This document shows, piece after piece, positions 47,535-58,290 of a stretch of 64,000 nt of DNA. Each line of letters opens with the position of its first letter. The first letter of the stretch is position 1. A model generated the notes under the pieces. It was not told where the DNA came from and ran no database searches. It worked only from the letters and a program-made list of their open reading frames with translations. Where the stretch lies: positions 5,270,001 to 5,334,000 of the forward strand of contig JAJQJQ010000002.1 of NCBI GenBank assembly GCA_028622995.1. The letters run 5' to 3'. Position numbers and translations under genes: made by a program. This DNA is from Panagrolaimus kolymaensis. Taxonomy: Eukaryota; Nematoda; Chromadorea; Rhabditida; Panagrolaimidae.

Positions 47535-48743
47535 ATGGCACCGGAAGGAAGGAATCGCAAAATTGTTACGGAAGATATTGCTAAAGGCCGTGAAAATTAT
47601 GATGTTCCTGTCATTAACAATATCAATGATCAAGTGCCTCAGTAAGAATTCTATTAACTTTATCAAACATCAAATCGTTTTATTGTTTCAGACCTTTTAA
47701 CTATATCGTAAAGAGTCACTTGTCAAAGCTTGCGCATGAGGAAGTGAAAAGAGAAAATTATGAAGCTATGGGATGCACTTGTAATTTTGATCCGAATTTA
47801 ATGTATTCCTGTGGTGCTGATTGTAAATGTGAAAAGAATTCAAGCGTTGTTTTTGATTCTGAGGTTTGTTTTTTTTTATTTTATCATAATTTACCACTTA
47901 TTTTTGTAGAATCGTATGGTGTTAGAGCCAGCAGAGTACAATTTTTATAAGAACTTCTATGTTGAATGTGGTCTTCATTGCGATTGCCGAGGAAAATGTG
48001 GTAGAAAATTGATTAAGAATAGCAAGGCTGCAAAGAAGCTTGAAATTGAATATATGGGCTCTAAAGGTTTCGGAGTTGTTGCTGCACAACCAATTGCCAT
48101 AGGTTTGTTATAAATTATCAAAAAACCATAAAGGATTTTCATTTTAGGTATGCCAATTATCGAATATGTTGGCCAAGTATTTCTTCGTCAAATGGAAGGG
48201 GCTGATTATCCTTGCAGTAATTATCAACAAGATCTAGTCGTGGATGTAAGTGTTTTGATTTAAAAAAAATCATGTGATTCATCGTAGAATTTTAGAATCG
48301 CAATCTTCATTTTCTTACTGATGCTTGTCGTGTGGGAAATATTTCTCGTTTTATAAATCATTCATGTTTTGGTAATCTTATTCAAATTGCTGCTTATCCT
48401 TCGATTCCATTGAAGAATAAAATTCCACCGCTACCTCGAGTCATTCTGGTTGCATGTCGAGATATTCTTCCTGGACACGAATTAACATTCTATTATGGCG
48501 CTGAATATTTTGTTGATCGTAAATTGTCATGTTATTGTTATATGCCTGTTTGTGTATCACCTCCGCGTAGGTTTATTTTCTTGTTTTCATATGTAACTAA
48601 AGTCATAATTTTTAGATGATTGGCTTTCAAAAGCTCGAAGCGTTGAAGATGTGCGACTTGAAATTCAAGAGAATCAACGTCAAATGTTTAATATGAAGGA
48701 ACTTACGGGTGATGTGCCAGAAGACGAAATAATTTTAGACTAG
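47535..48743 (+). CDS. SET-domain histone lysine methyltransferase, SUV39-like
   Basis: Six exons: 47535-47641, 47692-47863, 47910-48102, 48148-48245, 48296-48566, 48616-48743; 322 residues. Residues about 62-132 are a pre-SET triangular zinc cluster with nine cysteines (GCTC, SCGADCKC, VECGLHCDCRGKC). The SET domain runs about 145-285: GSKGFGVVAAQPI, the SAM-binding GNISRFINHSC, and HELTFYYG. A post-SET CYCYMPVC follows. This architecture is that of H3K9 methyltransferases. There is no chromodomain or ankyrin part, so the protein is short. The donor of exon 5 is CCTCCGC then GTAGGT; the alternative donor four bases later would cause an in-frame stop. LAS1 starts 152 bp after the stop on the same strand, suggesting an operon. 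Confidence 0.92.
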
Positions 48744-48894
48744 GAAAATAATTATTTGTTTTGTTTTTGTATGTGGATAAAATTTTTTGTTTTCCTTTCA
48801 CAATCTTCGAAAGGCTTTTTTATAGAGTTTTTTTCTCTACTTATCTTTTTCCTCTTATTTCTTTCCTCTTTTTTAATTTCTTTATTGTCTTCAG
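48744..48894 (+). promoter_or_regulatory. Intercistronic region with trans-splice acceptor at the LAS1 start
   Basis: 151 bp between the SET stop and the LAS1 ATG, pyrimidine-rich in its right half. TTATTGTCTTCAG ends exactly at the ATG, so an AG acceptor abuts the start codon. No promoter-sized space is left, which fits operon processing with a spliced leader. Confidence 0.6.
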
Positions 48895-51800
48895 ATGGCT
48901 TCTATTTTGGTTCCATTTACTTCGTTAGTACCTTATTTGAATAACATTTCAACAACTTATGAATTTTTAGGAGAGAATGGCAAATTGTGCAGAGTTTGTT
49001 TCAAAAGCATGGTCAAGAATTGATACCAGCAGCACAAATCTTAACAATGTGGAGAGCTCGCCAAGGAAGTGATACACCTGTTATTTTTCAAATCACTGAT
49101 CATCTTATTCATGTCGATCGTCTTTATTATGAAACAAATTTCCATGATGATTATGCTGTCAAAACTTTGGTCAACAATTACAGCACGGTAATAGTTAGGT
49201 CAGTTTTTTAAAAGGTTTTAAGCGTTTATGTTAAGCCGGTAAAAGAAAATTATTAAAAGTATAGTTAAAGATGATAAATTATTTAAATTAGAATCACTTG
49301 CAAGCAACCCAGCAGCAGCAAGAGCTTCTTCCCCATTGCAAAATGCTCCTATATCACACGTGCATCGCATTATCATTTTACTGCCAAATGTGCTTTGCTT
49401 ACATTGGGTTTCTTCATACTCGTCTGAGCAACTTTTATGAACGGTTCTGCGCTCTGAAAGCAAAAAATTATGTCTTTAAAATATTGTATCCAAAGCTAGT
49501 TGGCAAATGATCTAAATGTTTTTTGGGTACATATTCTCTTTTTATTTAAAAGAACAAAGCATTGATTGGCTTTTTAAAAAGCAAACAAACCATTGTCAAG
49601 ATTTGCTGTTTCCATTTTAACACAAACAACCCCAGTACATTCTCCAACGTTACATGTGCTATCATCAGCGCGGCAGTCGTAGCATGTAATCGAGAAAACT
49701 ATAATACAATCTCATTATATTTTTCCTTTTCATCCTTTTTTGTTACCTTTTGCTACGGTTAAACTCAAAATCACTGCAATTATAAAACTGCTAAACATTT
49801 TAGTTAAAATATTAATTAACTCATAATAATTCGTTTACACTGCAAATATGAAGTTTACGGTAGCTTAAAATAACATAGGTTTGAGAAATGTAAGCTTTCA
49901 AAAATTTTGATTAAAAAAAACTACTGACTTTATAAAAGCTTTTTATTGTTTTAAAGGAAACCCAAAAAACATTATTATCTTGGAATAAAATCTCATAGTC
50001 ACTTTTTTTCTCGTGTTCGTTTAGGGCTTGAATGAGCTGCCAAAAAGCCTTTTTTTTAAAGACTTAATGGAAAAATGGCAGGGCTTCAAAGAGGAAAGAA
50101 GAAGAAGAAAAAACATGAAAATGTCGTTAAAGCATTGTTTTAAGAGGGCAAAAAAAGAAGAAAAGATGAAATTTTTTGATGAGAAGGATCTGAATTGTCA
50201 ATTGACATTTTATAAAATAAGTAATATTGGAAGAGATGCATGCGGCTTATATACATTTTTACATTCTTTTTTGAAGCCACTTTTTCGAAATTTTTAAATT
50301 CACTAAATTTAAAGTTTCAAAAGAAAATTTATGATTCAATAATAGTCTTTTTTTATTTTATTTTTTTCCAATTTACCACTCTTCCCGACAAACCAGGAAC
50401 CATTGACAAACTTTTAAAATATAGGAAAAACTTGACGAACTTGTTGCTTCTCCTCATTTTTTTTTTGCGCAAATGTTATGCCCGTGAGGCTCCTCTTATT
50501 TGCCTATTTTCCTTCGCCTTTGGCAATGCCGCTTAAATTTATGAAGAAGAGCACTTCGGCTTCTTGAACGGCTCCGCTTTATGTGTACATATGTATTTTC
50601 TTTGAAAGTTGTTAGTTCATAATAATTTGATTGGTTGAGTACGCACTTGTCGTTATTGAAATAGTCTGGAATTCAAGTTGACTTTTCCAACAAGTTTTTT
50701 TCAGTGACAAGAAGAAGAAAAAGTATGCCGACATGGGGTAAAATAAAAAAGAGATAAATGATGATGAGAAAATGGGCCCAATTTGGAAGTGTTGAAAGGC
50801 ATCCCTAAAAAAATATATTGACAAATCCTTCAAAAACTTTGTTACTTTTTGAATAATATGTTTTTGAAAAAAGAAGATGAAATGCAATAATAATATAAAA
50901 TGAAATTTTTTAGGGTCATCAATTACATCAATGAAATTTGTCAAAGTCAGAAATCTGTTTCTACCATTGCTTCAGCTGTTGCAACTGTTAGTTTTATTAC
51001 TTCTTTCAACGATATGCATCATCTTCAAATCAAATTTTAGATGGATATTCCTGAATGGATCGTAAATCTTCGTCATCGTGCTGCTCATAATCATATGCCA
51101 CCTTTTGAAATGTTTAAGAAAGCATCTGATCATCTTCGAGAATGGGTTTGGGAAAGATATTGGAGTAAATCAATTGAAGAAGGAATGAAATGGGCTATTC
51201 CAAAAAAGGCATTCGAAGAAGAAATGAATAAAACTCTAATTCTTAAACAAAAACAAAGAGCTCATGAACTCGTTAGTGAATATGTTCAATGGAAAAATAC
51301 TAAACCAAATGCTATAATAAAGAAATCTCAATTTAAAAATTTCCCAGCTATAGTAGAAATCGATGTTTTTATTAAAGAATGTCCTGGGTAAGTATCCTTC
51401 CTTTTTGTTTTCTGTAATAAATGATATGATTTTAGCGCAATGAATGCTTTCTTATCTTCCGATGTTTTAACTCTTGCTGAAGAAAAAATGGAAAAAATTG
51501 GATTTGGAAGTGAATACAGTAAGATTTTTATTGTCAAAGTTAAAGTTACAGAGGTGACATTGTGCTATCTATTTAAAAGGTTTCTCTGAACGGTTTGAGG
51601 AATGGTGTAAGATTTAAGAAAAAGTGTTTTGCCGTTATGAGGATTGTTGTATATTCCTCTCCTCTAAGATTTTTCTTTACCTTTACTTTTAACAACCTTT
51701 CATTTAACTTTGTTGTAAAGAATACGATTTAGGGCTTTTTAAAATTTTATATTTATTGTTTTGTTTATTTTAGTTGAAGAGATTTGGGAAATTTTGTTAA

Positions 51801-52636
51801 TTTCAGCTGAAGGAATCTGGGAAATTCCACCTGAATTACAGGCATATTGGGGCCCATTGATTGCTGTTATCAATAATAATGGACAACTTATGAATCTTGT
51901 TCTTGCTTGCATCAAATGTATGTATGAAACTTCGACGACATTATTTTATCGAAAGCAACTTGCTGGATGGGTTGATTTATTTTTGGATATGCTGTTAATG
52001 GCTCTGAAAAAAGATGTTCAAAGTAAAAGTGATCAGCTTTCTCGATGGCGACAAATTATTAAATGCATTCTAACTCATGTTGAAGATTTTCGCCCGTGCC
52101 GAGCAATAGAAGTTTTTGAAGTTACCAAAATTTTCAGTGAAAAGAAAACCAAACAACTTGTACGTTTAATTAATCTACGTTCTCGAGATTTAAAAATTAG
52201 TAAAACTGATGGCTCTGGTGACACTCTCGATCGAAGTTTGGATGCATCTACCAAAAATCTCAGCTTTATTGGAAAAAATTTGAAAACATGTAAGTTGTTT
52301 CTTTCTCCATAGATTAAAACAATAATGTGATTTTTTTTCAGCTGTTCCAGCTATTAATGATCCGAATGCTGATGAAGAAGAATCTGGTAAAGAGTGGGGT
52401 CTGGCTGACGAAGACTTCAGTGATTGTCCTATGGGGTTGATGCCGACTCAAAATTCTGAATCTTTGTTTTTGGTAATTGATGACTAACAAACACATTCTT
52501 CATCTAATCTTTATTATTCATTGTTGATTTTTGTTTACTTGTTTTTTATAAATAGATATTTACTTTTCTGATATTACAGTATGGAAGACTTACTCACATG
52601 GCTATCTTAATGCCATTTAAAGAAGTTATATGGTAA
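48895..52636 (+). CDS. LAS1L: LAS1, ITS2 pre-rRNA endoribonuclease
   Basis: Eight exons: 48895-48923, 48971-49198, 50914-50986, 51041-51387, 51436-51518, 51774-52289, 52342-52472, 52580-52636; 487 residues in frame. LAS1 cuts ITS2 of the pre-rRNA in the nucleolus, with the kinase Grc3/NOL9. The N-terminal HEPN domain is clear: VPFTSREWQIVQSLF, LTMWRARQGSDTP, and the catalytic RHRAAH at residues 121-126 inside IPEWIVNLRHRAAHNHMPP, then WVWERYWSKSIEEGM. The C-terminal half is divergent and ends YGRLTHMAILMPFKEVIW. Exon 6 has two possible acceptors 33 bases apart (51774 or 51807), both in frame. If exon 7 is not spliced at 52472 the protein ends at 52487 instead. The 1.7-kb intron 2 holds an antisense Ly6-type gene. 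Confidence 0.94.
49218..49798 (-). CDS. Ly6/uPAR-type GPI-anchored protein, nested antisense in LAS1 intron 2
   Basis: Three minus-strand exons: 49798-49747, 49698-49591, 49453-49218; 131 residues, phases consistent. Residues 1-17 are a signal peptide (MFSSFIIAVILSLTVAK). The mature domain opens ITCYDCRADDSTC and continues CTGVVCVKME, HKSCSDEYEETQC and MRCTCDIGAFCNG: ten to twelve cysteines ending in the CxCxxxxxCN pattern of three-finger Ly6 domains. After GEEALAAAG the C-terminus is hydrophobic (LSSLTILLIIFFY), typical of a GPI-anchor signal. Such proteins sit on the outer cell surface and often modulate receptors or channels. The partner is unknown. The whole gene is inside the intron 49199-50913 of LAS1 on the opposite strand. 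Confidence 0.87.
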
Positions 52637-53208
52637 CATTTACCCAATAAATAGTGCTTTAGAAAGTGTTTTATTTCAATAACAAAAACCGAGGAATACC
52701 TTAAATTTTAAAATGGTAAAAGTTATTTGAGATATTAAAAATGCGTCATTTCATTAAAGGGAGTGTCCCAAACGATGAGAATAATTTTACTACGACGGGT
52801 GTTCCTAGCCCGAAAGTTTCATTGTCTCAAAAGCTTACAAAGTGCTACGAATTTTTGTAGCTTTTTGTAGCATTTTGAGAAAATTTCGTAAGCTTTTGAA
52901 AAAACTTTGTAAGACTTTGAGACAGTGAAGAAAAACTTTCGGGCTAGGAACACCCGCTGTAAGGGTTTTCTCATCGTTTGGGACACTCCCTTTAATGTAA
53001 ATGTAAAAAGTTTGTTGATTGATGATTTGAATTGAACAAGCTGATCGCAGTAAAAAAGCGTGCTGAGAGTTCGAAGAGAGACATTTGGGTAACAAAAAAT
53101 GCAACTTTTCTCAAAAAAAGTTTTGTCAGCTTTTCAAAGTTGTGTTATTACATCATTTTTTTTGTTGATTTCTATCTAATTATTTTTTAATTTCAGAGCC
53201 AATCAAAT
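52637..53208 (+). promoter_or_regulatory. LAS1-AIMP2 intergenic region with transposon and acceptor
   Basis: A poly(A) signal (CCAATAAATAG) lies about 10 bp after the LAS1 stop. A 234-bp fold-back element fills nearly half of the space. TTTTTTAATTTCAG ends at 53196, 12 bp before the AIMP2 start, a good leader acceptor. It could be a promoter or a stretched operon spacer. Confidence 0.5.
52754..52995. mobile_element. TTAA-flanked fold-back element (MITE) 3
   Basis: The element spans 52758-52991, starts AGGGAGTGTCCC and ends with the inverted copy, with TTAA on both sides (52754-52757 and 52992-52995). The arms pair over about 80 bp with short mismatches (for example CGGGTGTTCCTAGCCCGAAA facing its complement). 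Non-coding. Confidence 0.88.
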
Positions 53209-54109
53209 ATGTCAACGATGTATTCAATGCAACCATTTGATGAAGTTCATGTTGAACCTGCTGAAATTCTTTATAAGCTTCCAAGTTATCATGGTGAAGA
53301 AGTTGGAGCAAGTTCATCTCAATCCAAAGCCACCACATCAACTAATGATAAATCAGCTGAATTGAAAGAATTGGTTCAAAAAGTTGTTGATGCAACTAAT
53401 AAACTCGCAATTACAATGAAAGAATTCGCCAATGCTCAAAAGAAACAAACAACTGCTTCTCAAGTTTCTTCTGGTCCATATTTTCATGCTCCATCAACAA
53501 AGAAATTAGCTTTTGAGCTTCATGAAGGTTTCTCACGTGCATCTGCTCAATTTCATTACAAAGTTGCTCAATATGAACCGATTACTAATAAGAAATTTGA
53601 AGTTTATGCTGGACCCAAATATCATAATATTATCAAACTTCTTCAAGAAATCAATGGTAATCGCAAAACTTCTATGACTTTCCGCGATGTTACAACCGAT
53701 GGTAAGTTTACTTTTATCGTTTACAAAAGCTATTACGTTTATTATTTTTTTAGGAATATACGTTGAAACTACTGGATCTGATGGACAGAAAGTAACAGTA
53801 AAATCACCCGTTCCTGCTCTTTTACTTATTGGTCAAGCTCTTGGAATTTATAGCTATCAAGATTTTCATTTAGCTGGTACTTCTGATTATCTTGCGCGAA
53901 TTGATGATGCTCTTCATGGTCTAATGTTCATTAATGATCTCGTACGTGAATCAAGTCAACATCTTGGACCTATGGATTTACTTACAAAATCAAATGCTGT
54001 TTCTTTAGCTGATATTGTTTTCTATGCTGCTATTCACAATATTGAACATTTACCAAACAATGTCGAATTGCATGTAAAACGCGTTCATGAAGCGCTATCT
54101 TCTGCTTAA
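53209..54109 (+). CDS. AIMP2: AIMP2-like scaffold of the multi-tRNA-synthetase complex
   Basis: Two exons: 53209-53701 and 53754-54109; 282 residues (human AIMP2 320). The N-terminus matches the family: MYSMQPFDEVHVEP followed by ILYKLPSYHGEEVG, equivalent to the lysyl-tRNA synthetase-binding peptide of AIMP2. A heptad-like helix follows (LKELVQKVVDATNKLAITMK). The C-terminal domain is GST-C-like, with ARIDDALHGLMFINDL and SNAVSLADIVFYAAIHNIEHLP. It is a non-catalytic cytosolic scaffold. Identification rests on the N-terminal peptide plus the GST-like end; the middle is poorly conserved. It may be the third gene of an operon with SET and LAS1. Confidence 0.78.
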
Positions 54110-54664
54110 TTGTTGTTATGATGTTTTTTTTTATTATTGTTTTACATGATGATATAATAAAGTTTTATTAAAGTTTTTATTTTGATTCTTTTGGCAGTGA
54201 GAAGAAAGGGATAAAAACTATTTTTAAGTTGAGCAACAACTCTCCATTTTTTTCTTAATAGTATTGTTTCATAAAAGCTTCATTAGCATGATTTTAACAT
54301 TTATCCTATGTGTGGTTTGAAGCTCACAAACTTTTTGCACATGTTTTGAGCTTGTATTGTGTCATGACTCATGAGTATGTACATACGAAGCAGTTGACAT
54401 TGCACCAAGTTTTTTTGCATTATAAAAAGTGAATGCAATCATAAATACTTTTACCATAAATTTTCCTTCTGTTTTCAATCAAGCTTACACAAATGATTTT
54501 TAAGTTTCATGTGTCCACTAAAGAATGCACCACATCAAATGAAAACAACCACAAAAAGAATACGATAACTAGAAAACAAATAAGCAATAAAAATGTTATA
54601 TTCACATCAAATTATTTATTGGTAAAATAATAAACAAAATAAAATAGTTTAAAAACAAAACAAG
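54110..54664. other. Region between converging 3' ends
   Basis: 3' UTRs of the AIMP2-like gene (poly(A) signal ATAATAAAG at about 54155) and XAB2 (minus). No gene seen. Confidence 0.6.
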
Positions 54665-57600
54665 TTAAGCCATTTCAGCATCAGAATCTTTTCTTCCAAT
54701 ACTTGAAAAAACGCTGTCGGGAATTGCTTGAGTTTCAATGATATCTAAAACCAAACGCAATAAGAACTGAAACAAGAGAGTATGAAAAACTCACCTCCAT
54801 TTTCTTTTCCTTCCATTTCTTCATCTTCGCCACTTTCATCACCTTCTTCGATATCATCAATAGCAATTTCATCAGGATTTTCAACAGCATTTTGTTGAGT
54901 CGTTTTACTTTCTCCTCGTACAAATGCAATTCTGCCATCACCAGATGAACCAAAACCTTTTTTAGCAGCAGCTTCTTCAGCTGCAATTTGTTGAGCTCGA
55001 GCTTCAAGTTGTGCCATCGAATCAGCAGCACTAAGTTCACCAGCCATTTCTGTTTTTCCACCAATGGAGGCAAGCATTTGAGCACTCATGTAATTGACAT
55101 TTGTATTGTATGTTGCTTGAACCGATCGTTTGACACGAAGCATTTCTCGTACAGTATCTTCATTTCCATGTTTGATTTCAAATTCTTGCCAAATATCCCA
55201 GAAATGCCCATGTACTCGAGGATCACAAATTTCAGAACAATGAGCATAAATGGCTCTTGCACGATCAATTTCACCAAGGTTTCGCTCCATTTGTGCAAAT
55301 TTGAGACTAAAATCACGTGAATGTTCTTCAGGAAGCTGTTCGATTGCAAGTTGATAGATTGGACGAGTGTAGGGTAGACTGTAAAGCTCTTGTGCTCTTT
55401 TGATATAAATATTGAAGATGAGATGCATTTCTTCTTTGTCGACGCCTTTGGTAGCACGAGCATAAATGTCCATTGCACGTCGAGCCAAACCATGTTTTTC
55501 TTCGAGCTTTGTGTATAAAAGGTAAATGTCTGAAAGAAGAACGGTTAGAAATACTCTTTAAAACAATTATAACATACTTTTAGCAAACTTTTTTGGACAA
55601 TTCTCCAAGCATTGTTCAAATAAATCTCTTGCACGTTCGAGTTTCTTGCCACCCTAAAAAATTTTTATTGAAGTAGTAAATCTTAAGATGTAAAAACAAC
55701 TTACATAACGCTCAATAAATTTTGTTAAGTAAACATTCCAAATATCAAACACTTGTGGCCATCTAAATATTCCGATACCCTTTTCATAAGCCTAAAATGT
55801 TAGCGTTATAGTAATCCCATAAAAGCTTGAAAGACAAACCTTGAAAGCATCTTCAAAATAATTTCTCTCTTCCATAAACATTGCATAATTAACAACAATT
55901 TGGGGAGTGGCAATTCTAAGATCTAAAATCTTTTCATATACAGCTTTACATGATTCAAGAGTTCCAAAAGATTCTTCAATATCAGCATAAAATGCCCATA
56001 ATCGAAGAGACTTGTAAACTCGGTGTTGGACAGCTTCCTAAAAAATAATAGATGCTAATGGAACAAAAGCAACTAAACAAACTGCTTCATCAAAGAAATT
56101 TGCTCTTCTTTTTGATGAGGATACTGCTCGTTTAAGGAGTTTTACAGCTTCTTCATAACCAGAGTGTCGAAGGATGAATTCAGCATATTCTGACCATACT
56201 AGTGCCAAATCATCGACCTTGACGAAGTTAACAGCAATCGCCCTTTCGAAAACATCTCTGGCCTAAAAGGGGAAAAAAAGTAACAAAAAAATAAATAAAG
56301 ACATACCTTATCAAAGTCATTTCTTTTTTCGTGAAATTTGGCATAAGAGATCCATAAATCGCATAACTTTCCCATTTGAAGCTTTGGTTCAATTTGTTTT
56401 ACAGCATCTTCATAAGTTTCAATTTGTTTTGTTGGAAGTCCTACATAAAGTGAAACACGATTAAGCCATTCATGAACATTATTTGGGTTTTGACGAAGTA
56501 AAACGCTGTTTAACAGGAAAGGATGTCGTTCACATAGATGTTCAAATCGTTCCATGTAAAGTTCAAGTTCAAGCTCCTTATCTTTTACTTCAGAACTTTT
56601 CGCCTTTTCAAGTGCTTCCAATTTAATTGAAACTAATCTTTCAGCAAACTTTGAATAGGCATCATAAACTTGGGTAAAATCTCGAACAGTTGTTACTGAA
56701 ACCATAGCTTCTTCATAAATATCTCGAGCTCGTTCAAAGTTTGGAATACGAATATAATATTCAGCTAAGGCCAGCCATAAAATTCCAACTTGATCTGTGT
56801 ATCGTTGAATGCCTTGACGGATAATAGGATCAGGTTGAAGCGTATGGATTTTGTTTGGATTCTTTGAGATTAAGCTGCATAATTCCATCCAAAGTTGATG
56901 AGTTGTTTTTCCTTGTGCACTGACTTTGTTGTCATCATTAACGAGGATTGCGAGTTGATTAGCAGCTTCATCAAGTTGATCGATTCCAATTAGGTATTCA
57001 ACAAAATCTTCACGAGCTTCAGGTTTAATTTTGAGATATCGTCGATAAACACGAATGGATGTTTCAGGGATGTTATGAGATGTTACAAATTTGATATATT
57101 CTGGCCATATTCGATTATGTTGAGTTACAGGTAGAGCACGTAAAGTTCTATCAAATATACGACGAGTTTCTGTAATAAGTCCACGACGAACCATAATATC
57201 ACAATAATCCAACCATATACGAGGCATCTGAAAATAATGCTTTAAAAGAAGCAGGAAAAAAATCCAAAACATACGGTGTTCAAGAAGACTAAGCATCGTT
57301 CATAAGCATCACATAAATCTCCCCAAGCTGGGTGAGTTGGTGGCTTTTCAAAGATGATCTTTCTACGGTATTTGAGATAAGCATACCAAAGCTTGTAACT
57401 TCGATTAAAAATCTTCAAAGCTCTTTCATACAAAAGTTTAATGGCTTTTGGAGACGATTTTCGTTTCAGTTTATCATCAATGTATCTCTGCCATGGTCGA
57501 AGAACATTTGGATTTCGATTAATATCTTCTTCATATGGTAAATCTTCGTCAGTCTAAAATAACAATTTTTTTATTAGTTCCATACCCAAAGGATTAGAAA

Positions 57601-57678
57601 AAAACTTACAAAGAATTCACTGAAACGTAATGCAATGGTATCAGCATCCATCGGTTCGCCTTCAGCGGTCGTCTCCAT
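54665..57678 (-). CDS. XAB2: Pre-mRNA splicing factor SYF1 / XAB2
   Basis: Nine minus-strand exons: 57678-57610, 57553-57275, 57227-56307, 56262-56083, 56037-55840, 55791-55705, 55653-55578, 55529-54795, 54744-54665; 874 residues (human 855). The protein is built almost wholly of HAT (half-TPR) repeats, seen as spaced W..Y and E.AR..YERAL patterns: KLWYAYLKYRRK, MPRIWLDYCDIM, NRIWPEYIKFV, FERARDIYEEAM, DLWISYAKFHEKRNDF, RWPQVFDIWNVYLTKFIERY. A near-invariant stretch lies near the end (YNTNVNYMSAQML), then an acidic tail (EEGDESGEDEEMEGKE). SYF1 is a core part of the Prp19/NTC complex of the spliceosome and also acts in transcription-coupled repair. All nine exons join in phase. Start is 613 bp from the divergent CMTR1 start. 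Confidence 0.97.
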
Positions 57679-58290
57679 GATGAATTGTTAGCAACAAGTT
57701 GTGAATAAATTTAAATTAATTTTTGAAAGTGATAAAAATTCAAAAAATAACAAGACAAAAAAGGGAAGAGAAAAAGGTTGCAAAAATGTCAAATCAAAAA
57801 AATTGTTTATTTCAACAATCTTTTTTTCTTTCTAAGACTTTTTTTCCCTATTGTCTTGCCAGCCAGTCGTCAGTATGTGTTTCGATAGCAAAAAGTAACG
57901 GCGTCTTCAGTTAATATTTTATTAAATTTTTTTAAAACGTTATTGTTATTATCCCATTATCACTATCTCCTTTTTTAAAAGCTCATTAATATCCTCCATA
58001 TTGAAAATAGCCCACGTTAATATTAAGTGAATACAATGATTTTTTTGTTTTCGGCGTTTTTATTATCTCACATCGTTAATATTTTCCATTTTATCAATTT
58101 TGTTTAATAATCGAGCTTTTTCATACGCTTTTTATATCGCATTCATGCTACAAAGTTATTAATTTACCTTTGATTTCAGAGATAGTAGACATTATTCATT
58201 TTTATCATCGACTTTCTTACTTTATATGAGCTTTTATTATATTTTTTTTATGAACAAATACATAATATTCAGGGACAATTTTATTTCAAA
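57679..58290. promoter_or_regulatory. Divergent promoter region of XAB2 and CMTR1
   Basis: 612 bp between two divergent starts. ATAATATTCAG ending at 58272 is a likely leader acceptor 18 bp before the CMTR1 ATG. No other motif is assigned. Confidence 0.4.

Noticed and set aside
51761..51773. Start of a separate gene at the 183-codon frame in LAS1
   Set aside because: The segment joins in phase to the previous LAS1 exon at the acceptor ending 51773, so it is an internal exon.
54735..55493. Minus-strand frames of 116 and 135 codons overlapping XAB2
   Set aside because: Alternative frames of the large XAB2 exon 55529-54795; the family match is in the other frame.
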